Positions 52,736 through 62,100 of a stretch of 64,000 nucleotides of DNA are shown here, one piece after another. The position numbers were made by a program, and so were the translations under genes. Position 1 is the first letter of the stretch. Each line of letters begins with the position of its first letter. The stretch is from Prosthecobacter vanneervenii (GTDB lineage Bacteria > Verrucomicrobiota > Verrucomicrobiia > Verrucomicrobiales > Verrucomicrobiaceae): assembly GCF_014203095.1 (NCBI RefSeq), contig NZ_JACHIG010000011.1, positions 124,001 to 188,000 of the forward strand, read 5' to 3'. The notes beneath the pieces were generated by a model. The model made no database searches. It saw only the letters and a list, made by a program, of their open reading frames with translations, and was not told the origin of the DNA.

Positions 52736-54451
52736 ATGAAACTCGCGCTCCTGTTCACCGCCCTGGCATCTGTCTCCCTGCCCGCCGCTCCGGCTCTGAT
52801 CCTCCATCATGGCAAGGTCGTCACGGTCGATAAAAACTTCAGCATCGCCGAAGCCGTGGCCATCAATGCAGACGGACGCATTGAGGCTGTCGGCAGCAAT
52901 GACGACGTACTGAAGCTGAAAGGGCAGGGTAGCCAGCTAATCGATCTCGGCGGCAAAACCCTCCTCCCCGGCCTCATGGACTCCCACGTCCACCCCGGCG
53001 CCGCCATGATCGAGTTTGACCACGAGATCCCCACCATGGAAACCATCGCCGAGGTGCTCGCCTACCTCAGCGAACGCGTCAAAGTCTCCAAGCCGGGCGA
53101 TCTCATCAGCGTGCGGCAGATCTTCATCACACGGCTGGAGGAGAAACGTTACCCCACGCGCGAGGAGCTTGACCGCATCGCACCCAACAACCCTGTCGTC
53201 TTCTCCACGGGGCCGGACTCCATGCTCAACAGCCTCGCGCTCAAGCTCGGCGGTTACAGCCGCGACTACAAGGTGCCCGCAGGCAGCGCCGGTAAAATGG
53301 AAGTGGATGTCCTGGGAGAGCCCACCGGCCTCCTCCGCAGCCTCAGCCACAACGTCAAAGCTCCCACTTCCACAAAATCCCCCACCGCCGAAGACACCTA
53401 CCGCCGCACCGTGGAACTCTTCCACGATTACAACTCCGTGGGCCTCACCACCGTGGCAGATCGCGACTCCAGCCTCAAGCAGTGCGAGCTCTACCAGAAA
53501 ATGCTCGCCAAGGGCGACCTTACCGTTCGCATGCGTCCTTCTCCCGGCATTCCTAGCATGAGCCTCTGGCCTGCCTGTGAAAAAGCCATCGACGAAGTCA
53601 TCCAGCATCCGCTGACCAAGGAAGACCCCATGCTTCAGATCATCGGCACCAAAGTCTATCTCGATGGAGGCATGCTCACCGGCAGCTCATGGATGCTTGA
53701 GCCCTGGGGCATCAGCGAAGCCTACGGAATTACCGATGCGCAATACCGCGGTGTGCAGAAAATCCCAGCCGACCGCCTCAAACAGCTCGTCGAAAAAGTC
53801 ACCGACTCCGGTCTTCAGTTCACCGCGCACAGCGTCGGAGATGCCGCCGTGCAGCTCCTCATCGACACCTACGAGGCCGTCGATGCACAAAGGCCCGGCA
53901 GCGTTCGCGCCGCGCGCAGCAGTGTCACCCACTGCAATTTCATGCATCCCGACTCCATCGCCAAAGCCGCCAAACTCGGCGTCTGCATCGACCTGCAGCC
54001 CATCTGGCTGCACATGGACGGGCGCACGCTCACGGGCCACTTCGGCTCAGAGCGCATGTCCCGCTTCCAGCCACTCCGCGCCTGCTTCGATCAAAAAGTC
54101 ATCGTCGGCGGCGGCAGCGACCACATGCAGAAGATCGGTTCCTTCCGCAGCATCAATCCCTACAATCCTTGGCTCGGCATGTGGACCTCCATCACCCGCA
54201 AGGCTCGCAAGCTCGACCAGCCCGTCCACGCCGAAAATGCCCTCACCCGTGAGGAAGCCATCCGTCTCTACACTTCCAACAACGCCTTCCTCCTGAAGTC
54301 CGAAAAAAACACCGGCAGCCTTGAGCCCGGCAAACTCGCCGACATCATCCTCCTCGACCGCGATCCTCTGACCTGCCCCATCGACGACCTCGTGCAAACC
54401 CAAGTCCTCAAGACCTGGCTCGGTGGCAAACTCGTCTTCGAGAAAAAGTGA
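52736..54451 (+). CDS. Exported metal-dependent amidohydrolase (YtcJ/amidohydrolase-3 type)
   Basis: The 571-residue protein starts at ATG 52736 (MKLALLFTALASVSLPAAPA), which gives a signal peptide; 52730 is a near alternative. The amidohydrolase barrel shows LPGLMDSHVHPGAAM (metal HxH), GTKVYLDGGMLTGSSW, a later HSVGDAAVQLLID and HCNFMHPDS (metal His), and GGGSDHMQKIGSF with the catalytic Asp region. The C-terminal LEPGKLADIILLDRDPL is a hallmark of the superfamily. Substrate unknown. The frame opens far upstream but is not similar there. Confidence 0.92.
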   Translation: MKLALLFTALASVSLPAAPALILHHGKVVTVDKNFSIAEAVAINADGRIEAVGSNDDVLKLKGQGSQLIDLGGKTLLPGLMDSHVHPGAAMIEFDHEIPTMETIAEVLAYLSERVKVSKPGDLISVRQIFITRLEEKRYPTREELDRIAPNNPVVFSTGPDSMLNSLALKLGGYSRDYKVPAGSAGKMEVDVLGEPTGLLRSLSHNVKAPTSTKSPTAEDTYRRTVELFHDYNSVGLTTVADRDSSLKQCELYQKMLAKGDLTVRMRPSPGIPSMSLWPACEKAIDEVIQHPLTKEDPMLQIIGTKVYLDGGMLTGSSWMLEPWGISEAYGITDAQYRGVQKIPADRLKQLVEKVTDSGLQFTAHSVGDAAVQLLIDTYEAVDAQRPGSVRAARSSVTHCNFMHPDSIAKAAKLGVCIDLQPIWLHMDGRTLTGHFGSERMSRFQPLRACFDQKVIVGGGSDHMQKIGSFRSINPYNPWLGMWTSITRKARKLDQPVHAENALTREEAIRLYTSNNAFLLKSEKNTGSLEPGKLADIILLDRDPLTCPIDDLVQTQVLKTWLGGKLVFEKK

Positions 54452-54452
54452 T

Positions 54453-54470
54453 GTGGGCACTCTTGCCCGC
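54453..54470. other. Hairpin between convergent amidohydrolase and sbcC genes
   Basis: GTGGGCA (54453-54459) pairs with TGCCCGC (54464-54470), with one wobble and a CTCT loop. No T-run follows on the plus strand; on the minus strand a five-T stretch lies about five bases after it. This could be a weak terminator for sbcC or shared by both, but it is uncertain. Confidence 0.35.
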
Positions 54471-54505
54471 ACGATGAAGGGCACCTCAAGCCAGCGTCCC
54501 ATCCT

Positions 54506-57328
54506 TTACGTCACCACCTCGATCCGGCTCGTCCCTCCCACGCCCCTCACCACCCGCACCTGTGTCGTCAGCCGCTCCTTCAGCAGCTCCACATGCGAGA
54601 TTAGCCCGATCGTCTTCCCACGCGATCTCAGATTCTCCAGTGCGCTCAGCGCCACCTCCAAGGTCTCCGAATCCAGCGTGCCAAAGCCTTCGTCAATAAA
54701 CAGCGAATCAATCGGGTGATGCCGGCTTGCCAGTTCGCTCAGGCCCAGCGCCAGCGCCAGGCTGGCCAGAAAGCTCTCACCTCCAGACAGGCTCTCCATC
54801 GGCCGGTCCACATTGGCCTGATACAGGTCAACGATGCGCAGATCCAGTTCATCACCCTCTGCCGCCATCAGCCGGTAGCGCTCAGCCAGCACCTTCAAAT
54901 GCTCGTTCGCCAAACCGATGAGCTGTTTCAGCGTCAGCGACTGCGCGAATCTCGAAAACTTCGCCCCATCTGCCGACCCGATCAGCTCCTTCAGCCTGCC
55001 CCAGCGCAGCGCCTCGGCCTCCGCCGCCTGCAGCTCAGCACCGCCTGACTCCCGCCGCTTCCGAGCCTCATCATCACTGCGCACCTGCTGTTCCAGCGAG
55101 CCCAGTTCCGTGCGCTTGGTTGCAAACTCATCATTCAGTCGTTTTGCGTTCGCTTCCAGTTCCTCCAGGGCATTCGTATCCACCACGCTCTGGCCGGCGA
55201 ACGGTTCCCGTCTCGCTTCCAGCTGCTCCAGCTTGGCTGCTGACGCTGCGATCTGAGTTTGCAGGGCGTTCTGTTTCGCCTCTGCATCTCGCCATCCTTT
55301 TTCCATCGCGGCCACACGTGCTTCATGCATATGCCGGTCATCGCTCAGCGTTTTGCCGCCCAGCAGTTCACCCAGCTTTGCCTTCAGGGCATCCGCTTTG
55401 GCCCGCAGCGTTACTCCCTCGTTCTTCAGTTCCTCCAGCCGCTTCGCCTTCGCTGCCTCCTCTTGTCTGGCCAGCTGGACGTCTCCTTCGATTTTCTGCC
55501 GCTCGCCACGCTTCTGCAGCGACTCGTCACGCCTCCTGGCAAACACCGCCGCACGTTGTTCCAGCGCACCAAGTTCGCGCTCCGCTTCCTGCGGTGTGGC
55601 CAGTTCGTGCAGATGCTTGAGCGCATGGCTGTTTTGAACCACATCGCGTTTCAGCTTTTCGTCAGCGCTCCATTGCTCCAACACTTCTTCCGCTGGCGCT
55701 TCGAGTTCACTCACGCGTTTCTTGATTTCCTCGATTCGCTTCCGCTCCGCAGACGTCTCCGCTCCATTCTTCGCGAGCTCACGCTCCAGCGCGATCAGCC
55801 CGCGATTGGCATTCTCACGCTGTTGATCCATCCCATTTAGAAGCTTTCGGGCCGCTTGGAGCTGCGACTCAAAATTTGTTGCCGCATTGGCAAACGGATG
55901 CTCCAGCGCTCCGCATAGCGGGCAGGCCTCTCCGGGTTTTAAATCCTGCCGGTGCTCATCAAATCCCGCCACTTGCTCGGCATGCCGCACCAGCTCCCGC
56001 TGTGCTTCCAGCGCCTTAGTCAGTCGTTCCAGCTCTGTTCGTGCCTTCTCCGCCTTGGCCGCTCCTTCCGTGCCTTGCTGCACTAGCGCTGCCATGGCTG
56101 CTTCCGCCTTGGACAGGTTTTGGTGCATTGTGGTGGCCTCCGCATGGCGCTTGCGTCCATCGGCCAGTTTCTCAAACACAGCGCGCCACTCTCTCACTGC
56201 GCCGCGCAGCTTCGGCAGGGCCTCGCCCAGTTCCGCATCACCTGCGTTTTGCTTGAGCCACGCCTCCAGCGTCTTGCTGGTTTCGTCGTGCGCATGCAGG
56301 GCTTTTTCTGCGGCTTCGCGCTTGGCGGCCGTCTCCTTCTGGTCCTTGGCCCACACCTGATACATTGCCCGGCTGTCGGTCAGCTGCTTTTCGAGCTGAT
56401 CGCTCTGCGCCGCCATTCCAGCCGCTTGTTCCCAGAGTGGCTCACGCTTCGTGCGCTGCAGCCGTGCTTCTTCAGCAGCAGCTTTGCTTCTGGCGGTGTC
56501 GGCGTGCAGTTTCACCTGGGATTTCTGCAACGTCTGGAGCGCCGCAGTGTGCTTCGCGATCTCAGCCACGATGCCTGCATGCTCTCGTTGCTCCCGCAGT
56601 TGCTGCGCGGTGGCCTGGCTCTCGCCTTGCAGGCGCGCGGAAGTCGTTCTTGCTTGATCGAGGCTGGTCTCCAGATTCGCCCGCGCCACATCGTCCAGCA
56701 CCATCACAGCGCCCAGCCGCTCCTTCAGCGTGCGCGCAGCCTCGTCCTTCGCCTTGTGCGTCTCGTAGGCCAGCACGGAAAGATCACTGTAAATCTCCGT
56801 TCCCGTGATCTTCTCCAGCAGCTCCGCTCGCTCATTGGGCTTCGCCTTCAAAAACGCCGCAAACTGTCCCTGCGCCAGCAGCACGGAGCGTAAAAATCGC
56901 TGAGCATCCAGCCCCGTCTTCTCTTCAATGATGCGGTCCATCTCCCCCGCCTTCTCCGCAAGAATGGCTCCGGTGGCAGCATTCGCCAGTCTCCTCTCCA
57001 CCGGCTGCAGCTTCCCATCCGCCTTGCCACGCGCACGACGCAGCCGCCAGATCGCCCGCAGCGTTTCACCACCCGTTTCAAAATCCACCTCCGCCAGACA
57101 TTCCGCCGTGTGCCGGCTCATCATCTCATCCGCCTTGTCATTGCCATAGCGTGCTGCGCGTCCGTAGAGCGCCAGCGTCATCGCATCCAGCAGCGTTGAT
57201 TTACCCGCGCCTGTCGGCCCGGTGATCAAAAAGACGCCCGCCGCGCTCAGCGGCACCGCATCAAACCTCACCTCATGCATGCCGCTGAGGGAGTTCAGGT
57301 TCTGGAGTCTGACGGCAAGGAGTCGCAT
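54506..57328 (-). CDS. sbcC: Exonuclease subunit SbcC (SMC-like ATPase)
   Basis: SbcC is the ATPase partner of SbcD and processes DNA ends and hairpins. The ATG at 57328 (MRLLAVRLQNLNSLSG) gives 940 residues. It has Walker A ITGPTGAGKSTLLDAM, long coiled coils at about 190-450 and 500-780, and a zinc-hook CPLCGALEHPF in the middle at about residue 470. The ABC signature is SLSGGESFLASLALALGLS and Walker B SLFIDEGFGTLD. It lies four bases after sbcD. Confidence 0.95.
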   Translation of the reverse strand: MRLLAVRLQNLNSLSGMHEVRFDAVPLSAAGVFLITGPTGAGKSTLLDAMTLALYGRAARYGNDKADEMMSRHTAECLAEVDFETGGETLRAIWRLRRARGKADGKLQPVERRLANAATGAILAEKAGEMDRIIEEKTGLDAQRFLRSVLLAQGQFAAFLKAKPNERAELLEKITGTEIYSDLSVLAYETHKAKDEAARTLKERLGAVMVLDDVARANLETSLDQARTTSARLQGESQATAQQLREQREHAGIVAEIAKHTAALQTLQKSQVKLHADTARSKAAAEEARLQRTKREPLWEQAAGMAAQSDQLEKQLTDSRAMYQVWAKDQKETAAKREAAEKALHAHDETSKTLEAWLKQNAGDAELGEALPKLRGAVREWRAVFEKLADGRKRHAEATTMHQNLSKAEAAMAALVQQGTEGAAKAEKARTELERLTKALEAQRELVRHAEQVAGFDEHRQDLKPGEACPLCGALEHPFANAATNFESQLQAARKLLNGMDQQRENANRGLIALERELAKNGAETSAERKRIEEIKKRVSELEAPAEEVLEQWSADEKLKRDVVQNSHALKHLHELATPQEAERELGALEQRAAVFARRRDESLQKRGERQKIEGDVQLARQEEAAKAKRLEELKNEGVTLRAKADALKAKLGELLGGKTLSDDRHMHEARVAAMEKGWRDAEAKQNALQTQIAASAAKLEQLEARREPFAGQSVVDTNALEELEANAKRLNDEFATKRTELGSLEQQVRSDDEARKRRESGGAELQAAEAEALRWGRLKELIGSADGAKFSRFAQSLTLKQLIGLANEHLKVLAERYRLMAAEGDELDLRIVDLYQANVDRPMESLSGGESFLASLALALGLSELASRHHPIDSLFIDEGFGTLDSETLEVALSALENLRSRGKTIGLISHVELLKERLTTQVRVVRGVGGTSRIEVVT

Positions 57329-57332
57329 GGAA

Positions 57333-58484
57333 TTAAGCGGTGAGTTTTTGTTCCCGGATCGCCAGCAGCTCATCAAACACCGCACACAGCTCCTCACCGG
57401 CGATCTGCTTTTCCTTGATCAGTTCACGGAAGACCTCACGTGGCTGGAGTTCATTCAGAGCCGGGCCGGTATGCTGCCAGCTCTGCATCTGACTTGGCGG
57501 CAGATCCGCCAGCACTTTCAGCACCTCAAAGCGTCCGCCTGCAGCCTCTCGCACCTGCCGGTCCAGATCTGCCTCAGGCGCATCCAGCTTCACCGTCACC
57601 TCCGCCCAGCTGGCCTCTGGTACACTCGCCAAGTCCTCCGTGAGACTGGCCCTGCTGACATTCACTCGGGTGAGCAGACGCGATGTCGGAATGGGTGCGA
57701 TCCGGATGTCCATGCCCTCCCCTTGCGTGTCTAGGATCACGACAGATTTCTTGTCTCCGGCCTCGGAAAAGCTCAGCGCTATCGGCGAGCCGCTGTACCT
57801 CACCGTTTCCATGCCCGCGACCTTCTGCGGCCGGTGCAGATGCCCCAGGGCTGTGTAATCAAACCCGGCAAACACATCCGCTCCTACCGCACCCAGATTG
57901 CCAATGTGGATGTCTCGCTCGCTGTCACACGTAGTCGCGCCCAGCACTGTCAGGTGGCCCATCGCAATCACAGGCCTCTTGCCCGCCGCTGCGCGGCACG
58001 TATTCAGCTGTGAAGCATAATGTCCCTGGATCGCAGCACGCACCTGCGCCTGCACTTCGGTCATGGCTTCACCGCTGGTGGCCTGTCTCAGATCACGCTC
58101 ACGCAGAAACGGCACCGCCGCCACCACGGCACCTCCCAGGTCCACCACATTCTCACCCGCCTGCCCAAACACATGCACCTCAAAGCGCTTCAGCAGCTCA
58201 CGTGGTGCGTTCAGATGGGAGGCGGAGTCGTGATTTCCTCCGGTGATCACTGCCTTCACAGTCTTCAGATCCGCCAGCCGCTTGAGAAAGTCAAAATACA
58301 GCCCCACCGCATCCTGCGGTGGGTTCGCAGAGTCAAAGACATCCCCGCTCAGCAGCAGCGCATCAATCTTCTCCTCATGCAGCGTCTCGATCAGCCAGTC
58401 GCAAAACACGGCATGGTCGGCCAGGCGGTCACGCTCTATGAGTCGTGCGCCCAGATGCCAGTCTGCGGTGTGGAGGATGCGCAT
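57333..58484 (-). CDS. sbcD: Exonuclease subunit SbcD (nuclease)
   Basis: SbcD is the metallophosphoesterase nuclease of the SbcCD complex. The 383-residue protein has the calcineurin-like motifs ILHTADWHLGARL, LLSGDVFDSANP, VITGGNHDSASHL and DYTALGHLHRPQKV, all with intact metal ligands. It starts at 58484 and is followed by sbcC with a four-base gap, so they are co-transcribed. Confidence 0.96.
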   Translation of the reverse strand: MRILHTADWHLGARLIERDRLADHAVFCDWLIETLHEEKIDALLLSGDVFDSANPPQDAVGLYFDFLKRLADLKTVKAVITGGNHDSASHLNAPRELLKRFEVHVFGQAGENVVDLGGAVVAAVPFLRERDLRQATSGEAMTEVQAQVRAAIQGHYASQLNTCRAAAGKRPVIAMGHLTVLGATTCDSERDIHIGNLGAVGADVFAGFDYTALGHLHRPQKVAGMETVRYSGSPIALSFSEAGDKKSVVILDTQGEGMDIRIAPIPTSRLLTRVNVSRASLTEDLASVPEASWAEVTVKLDAPEADLDRQVREAAGGRFEVLKVLADLPPSQMQSWQHTGPALNELQPREVFRELIKEKQIAGEELCAVFDELLAIREQKLTA

Positions 58485-58542
58485 GCGTTTGCATAAGCAT
58501 GCGCACGCGACCCTGCAAGCACAGCCATCAAATTGACACGGG

Positions 58543-59127
58543 TCAGTTTCTGTTCAGCAGCCGTTTCACTTCATCCTCGGAATAGGCGCTCTTTTTCCCG
58601 CCTCTGTCATTGTAGTTTTCAATGATTTTTGGCGCCCTGCCGATGCTCTGTGAACGTGTCAGCGCTGAACTGGTTCCGAAGCGGCTGTCAGCTCCGCTGA
58701 AGACAGAGTTTGCCTCCTTGGCCTGCTGGCTGCCAAAGCGGGATGCATCCGCTTTGAAAGTGCTTTTCATGGCCGGGGACTGCTTGTCCCCCAGTTTATA
58801 GGTCATGTTCATGCCAGGGGCTTTGGATTTGCCAAAAATGCTCTGGCTGGTCTTGAACTCCTTCTGCCCTGCATAGGAGCTGGCTCCGCTGAAGGTTTTC
58901 GAATTGTGCGCCTGCTTTTGAAAGTACGATCCTGCGCTGCTTCTTCCCATTTTGGGATCATTCATGTACTTTTCATACCGGCTGCGCTTGCTCATGTCTG
59001 GGCCGGAGGTGGCACGTTTGGCCAGGGGGAGATCGGCACTATCCACCTTCTTTTTTTCATTGCTGGAGCATTGGCATAGCATGAGGCCGACGCACAGGCA
59101 TGATAAGAATCTAAAGCGGGTGTTCAT
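58543..59127 (-). CDS. Lipoprotein of unknown function, low-complexity
   Basis: The 194-residue protein has a lipoprotein signal with lipobox MLCQCSSNE. The mature part is polar and low-complexity: many Ser, Lys, Gly and Phe in a repeating F..G/K pattern (KTFSGASSYAGQKEFKTSQS, FKADASRFGSQQAKEANSVF). The end (YSEDEVKRLLNRN) is charged. It is not assigned to a known family. It starts inside the stop of the giant TPR gene (ATGA), so the two are translationally coupled. It lies 58 bases before sbcD. Confidence 0.78.
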   Translation of the reverse strand: MNTRFRFLSCLCVGLMLCQCSSNEKKKVDSADLPLAKRATSGPDMSKRSRYEKYMNDPKMGRSSAGSYFQKQAHNSKTFSGASSYAGQKEFKTSQSIFGKSKAPGMNMTYKLGDKQSPAMKSTFKADASRFGSQQAKEANSVFSGADSRFGTSSALTRSQSIGRAPKIIENYNDRGGKKSAYSEDEVKRLLNRN

Positions 59128-62100
59128 GAATGCGGGCTGGGGATTTTTTGGCGTTGTCTTGATAGAAACAAAATTTCGTGAACCACTCCTCCTGGCAGGC
59201 GGAACTTGGGAAGCTCGGATTCGACTTCTGTTAGTTTGCCCCAGGCATCATAAAGTTCAAAGATGAGCCTGGCCGCCTCGGCTGGCATCGCCCATGTCAT
59301 CCGCATCAGGAAAGACTCTGATGCTTCAAATTCACGCTGCCGGATGAGAAACCGGGCCTGTTCTGCAAACAGCTCCGGCTGCAGTGCCGAGGTCTCCTCC
59401 AGATGCTGCAGGGCAGCGTTCAGCAGCTCCCGCGCCAGGCTGGCATGCCCCGTTTCTTCAAAGGCACGCACCCATTCAATGGTTTGTGCGCCGCCGGGGC
59501 TGGTGAGACGGAGCGTCTCGCTGAATAATTCCTGCACCGTGGCTTCATCTCCAAGTGCATGCGCCACGCGCACAGCCAGGGGCAGCTTGCGACCCTGTTC
59601 GCGCAGCGTGGGAATCGAGGAGACAATTTCGCAGGCATCTCTGGCCCAGGCTGCACGGCCGGCCTCCAGCATGACCTTGGCGGCTTGTTCGATGCATGTC
59701 CTGTCTTTTTCCTCCACTTTCTGCCAGGCGCTCATGAAGTCCAGGTGGGCCTCCTCCGGCACAGTGGCCGCAAAGGCGCTCAGCGCCAGAGCCGCCAGCG
59801 GACGGTCCGCCCCGGCTCGTGCTTCGGTGCGCAGAAGCGTGGCCCAGTTCGTGGCCTGCCTGCCCGCCGCCAGCTTCCTGAGCCACGCATGCATGTTTTT
59901 GAGAGTGTCCTCGTCACGAGTCGAGGTGCGAAACAATGCTGCGATCTGCGCACGCCCATGCTCGGGTGTCCAGTCGGTTCCGTCGGCCAGTACCTTGAGC
60001 TGCTCCAGTCTCAGGACAAAACGTTCATGGTCGCCTTTGATGGTGCGGTCCGCCTGGGTCAGCAGGTTCAGTGCCTCAGTGGTCCGGTTATGGGTGCGCA
60101 GGCCCGTCGCCAGCGCCACGACGCAGGGCAGGGACTTGCGCTCCACGCATAGGGTCATGAGATCACGCACGTCATCCCAGGCCTCCGTTTCGCTCGCTAT
60201 CTCGCAGCGCAGCTGCAGCACCTCCTGCGCCACAGAAGCCAGCGGATCTGTCATGGGCACCTCACTCAAAACTTTGAGCGCAGCTTGCGGATGCCCAAGC
60301 CGTTTTTGAATCTGGGCACGATGCAGGGCGGCTTCGATGTCGATATCGGTGCCCGCCTGATCATTCGCCACATAGGCGGCATGCAGCCTGTCCCAGGCAG
60401 ATAGGGCGGCCTTGTCGTCCTGCATGCGTTCTAGCAGCAGTCCCAGCTCCCGCAGATAGGAGGCCTCATGCGGCCGTCGCCTCTCCAGCACCTGGGAGAA
60501 CTGTTCGCGGAATCCCTGACGGCGCAGCTCGTCCAGGTTGAAGCTTCGGGCAAGAAAAAGGGCATGCTTTTCACGCAGCGTATCATCTCCTGGTTGTGGC
60601 GGTTTGAGAGGAGGTTCGGCCAGCAGCAGCTTGAGGGAAAAGCTCAGCCCTGGCTCGACTTCCATTGAGGTCTCACAAACGCGCAGCAGCCACAGCGCGT
60701 AGTCCGGATTAGACGGCGCCCGGTCCGGCAGCATGGCATAGAGATCGATGGCCTCGCGCATCATGCCGGCGCTTTCCAGGCGGCTTCCCAGGTTCCCGAG
60801 TGTGTCCACCGAATGCTCGGTCCGCAGATCCACTGCTGCGATGTGTTCCCTGATGAGACGTCTCCGTGTGGGATAATCCTCACCACGTAGCTTGCCCAGC
60901 AGTTCATTAATCCGCCATTCACCAAATTCGGAATCCGAACGCGGTCCCAGCATGGACGCCTCGTAGTGTTTTGAAATCGTGCTGTTGGCGCCCCGGGCCA
61001 CAGTGCCCAGGCCCTGCTGTGTCAGCAGCGCCTGGATCTCCTTGGTCTCCTCCCACAGGCTGCGCAGATGGGGCGGCTCCTCGTAGCGCGATGAACTCTG
61101 CGGCAGCATGCTGCCTTTGCTGTCAGAAAGTTCGCGCTGGGCCAGGAAGGGGCCGGACAGATATCTTCCCAAAATATCAGCCCCAGTTTGCCCAGCACCT
61201 GCCAGACCCGCGATGGCGGACTGGCGCAAAGTGGTCATCGCAGACGGCTGGGTGCGTTGCAGCTTGCGCCATGCTCCGCGCAGGGATTCCTCCCTCTGCT
61301 GAGCAGAGCTGGTGATCCGGCTTAGAGAGGTGAGGCTGAGAAGGAAGGGATCGTATGTCGAGCGGTAGTTCTCAGCCGTCACTGGGCCGCGCACTGCGAT
61401 CTCCAGGTAATGCTGCGCCAGGTCCCAGCGTTCGGCGCTTTCAGCGATACGGGCTAAAAAGAGCGAGTATTCAGTCTCCATTTCAGGCGTGTTGACCGGC
61501 AGACAGGAACCCAGGGCCAGCGCCTCGTCGTAGCGTTGTTTGTCCTGCAGTTTTCTTGTCAGCTCTACCAGGGAGGAATTGCGCAGCAGCCGGCTGAGCC
61601 CCAGCTTAGACAGGCTGCCTTTCTCAAAGCGGTATTCGTTCAGATCCATGAGCATCGACACGCAGGCCTGCAGCAGCGTGGCGCGCTCGCGCATCACCTC
61701 GGCCGGCCATCCTTTCTCGCCAGCCCAGACCAGGGCGTCGTCCATGCCATGGCTTCGCAATATCAGCCACAACAGGGCGAATTTTTCCTCAAAACTTTCA
61801 GGCTCAGGAAGCACCTCCTTGAGCACAGCACGGAATTCCCTGCCTGCGCCTGCATAAAAGAGCGCCCACAGTTTTTCCACCACGTTCGCCTGCGTCTCGG
61901 CAGTCCATCGTTCGATCCATTGATGCAAGGCATCACCGCCTTTGTTTCTGCGCAGCCGTGCTATTTCTTCAATGGCTCGCAGGCGCACCAGCGCAGCATC
62001 TTCAGGCAGTTCGGCAAATTCCGCTCGCGGTTGTCCCAGATAAGCGCGGAGGGCGTCCATTTCTTTGCGCTCCAGGCCGGGGGCAAAATCCAGAAGCGAG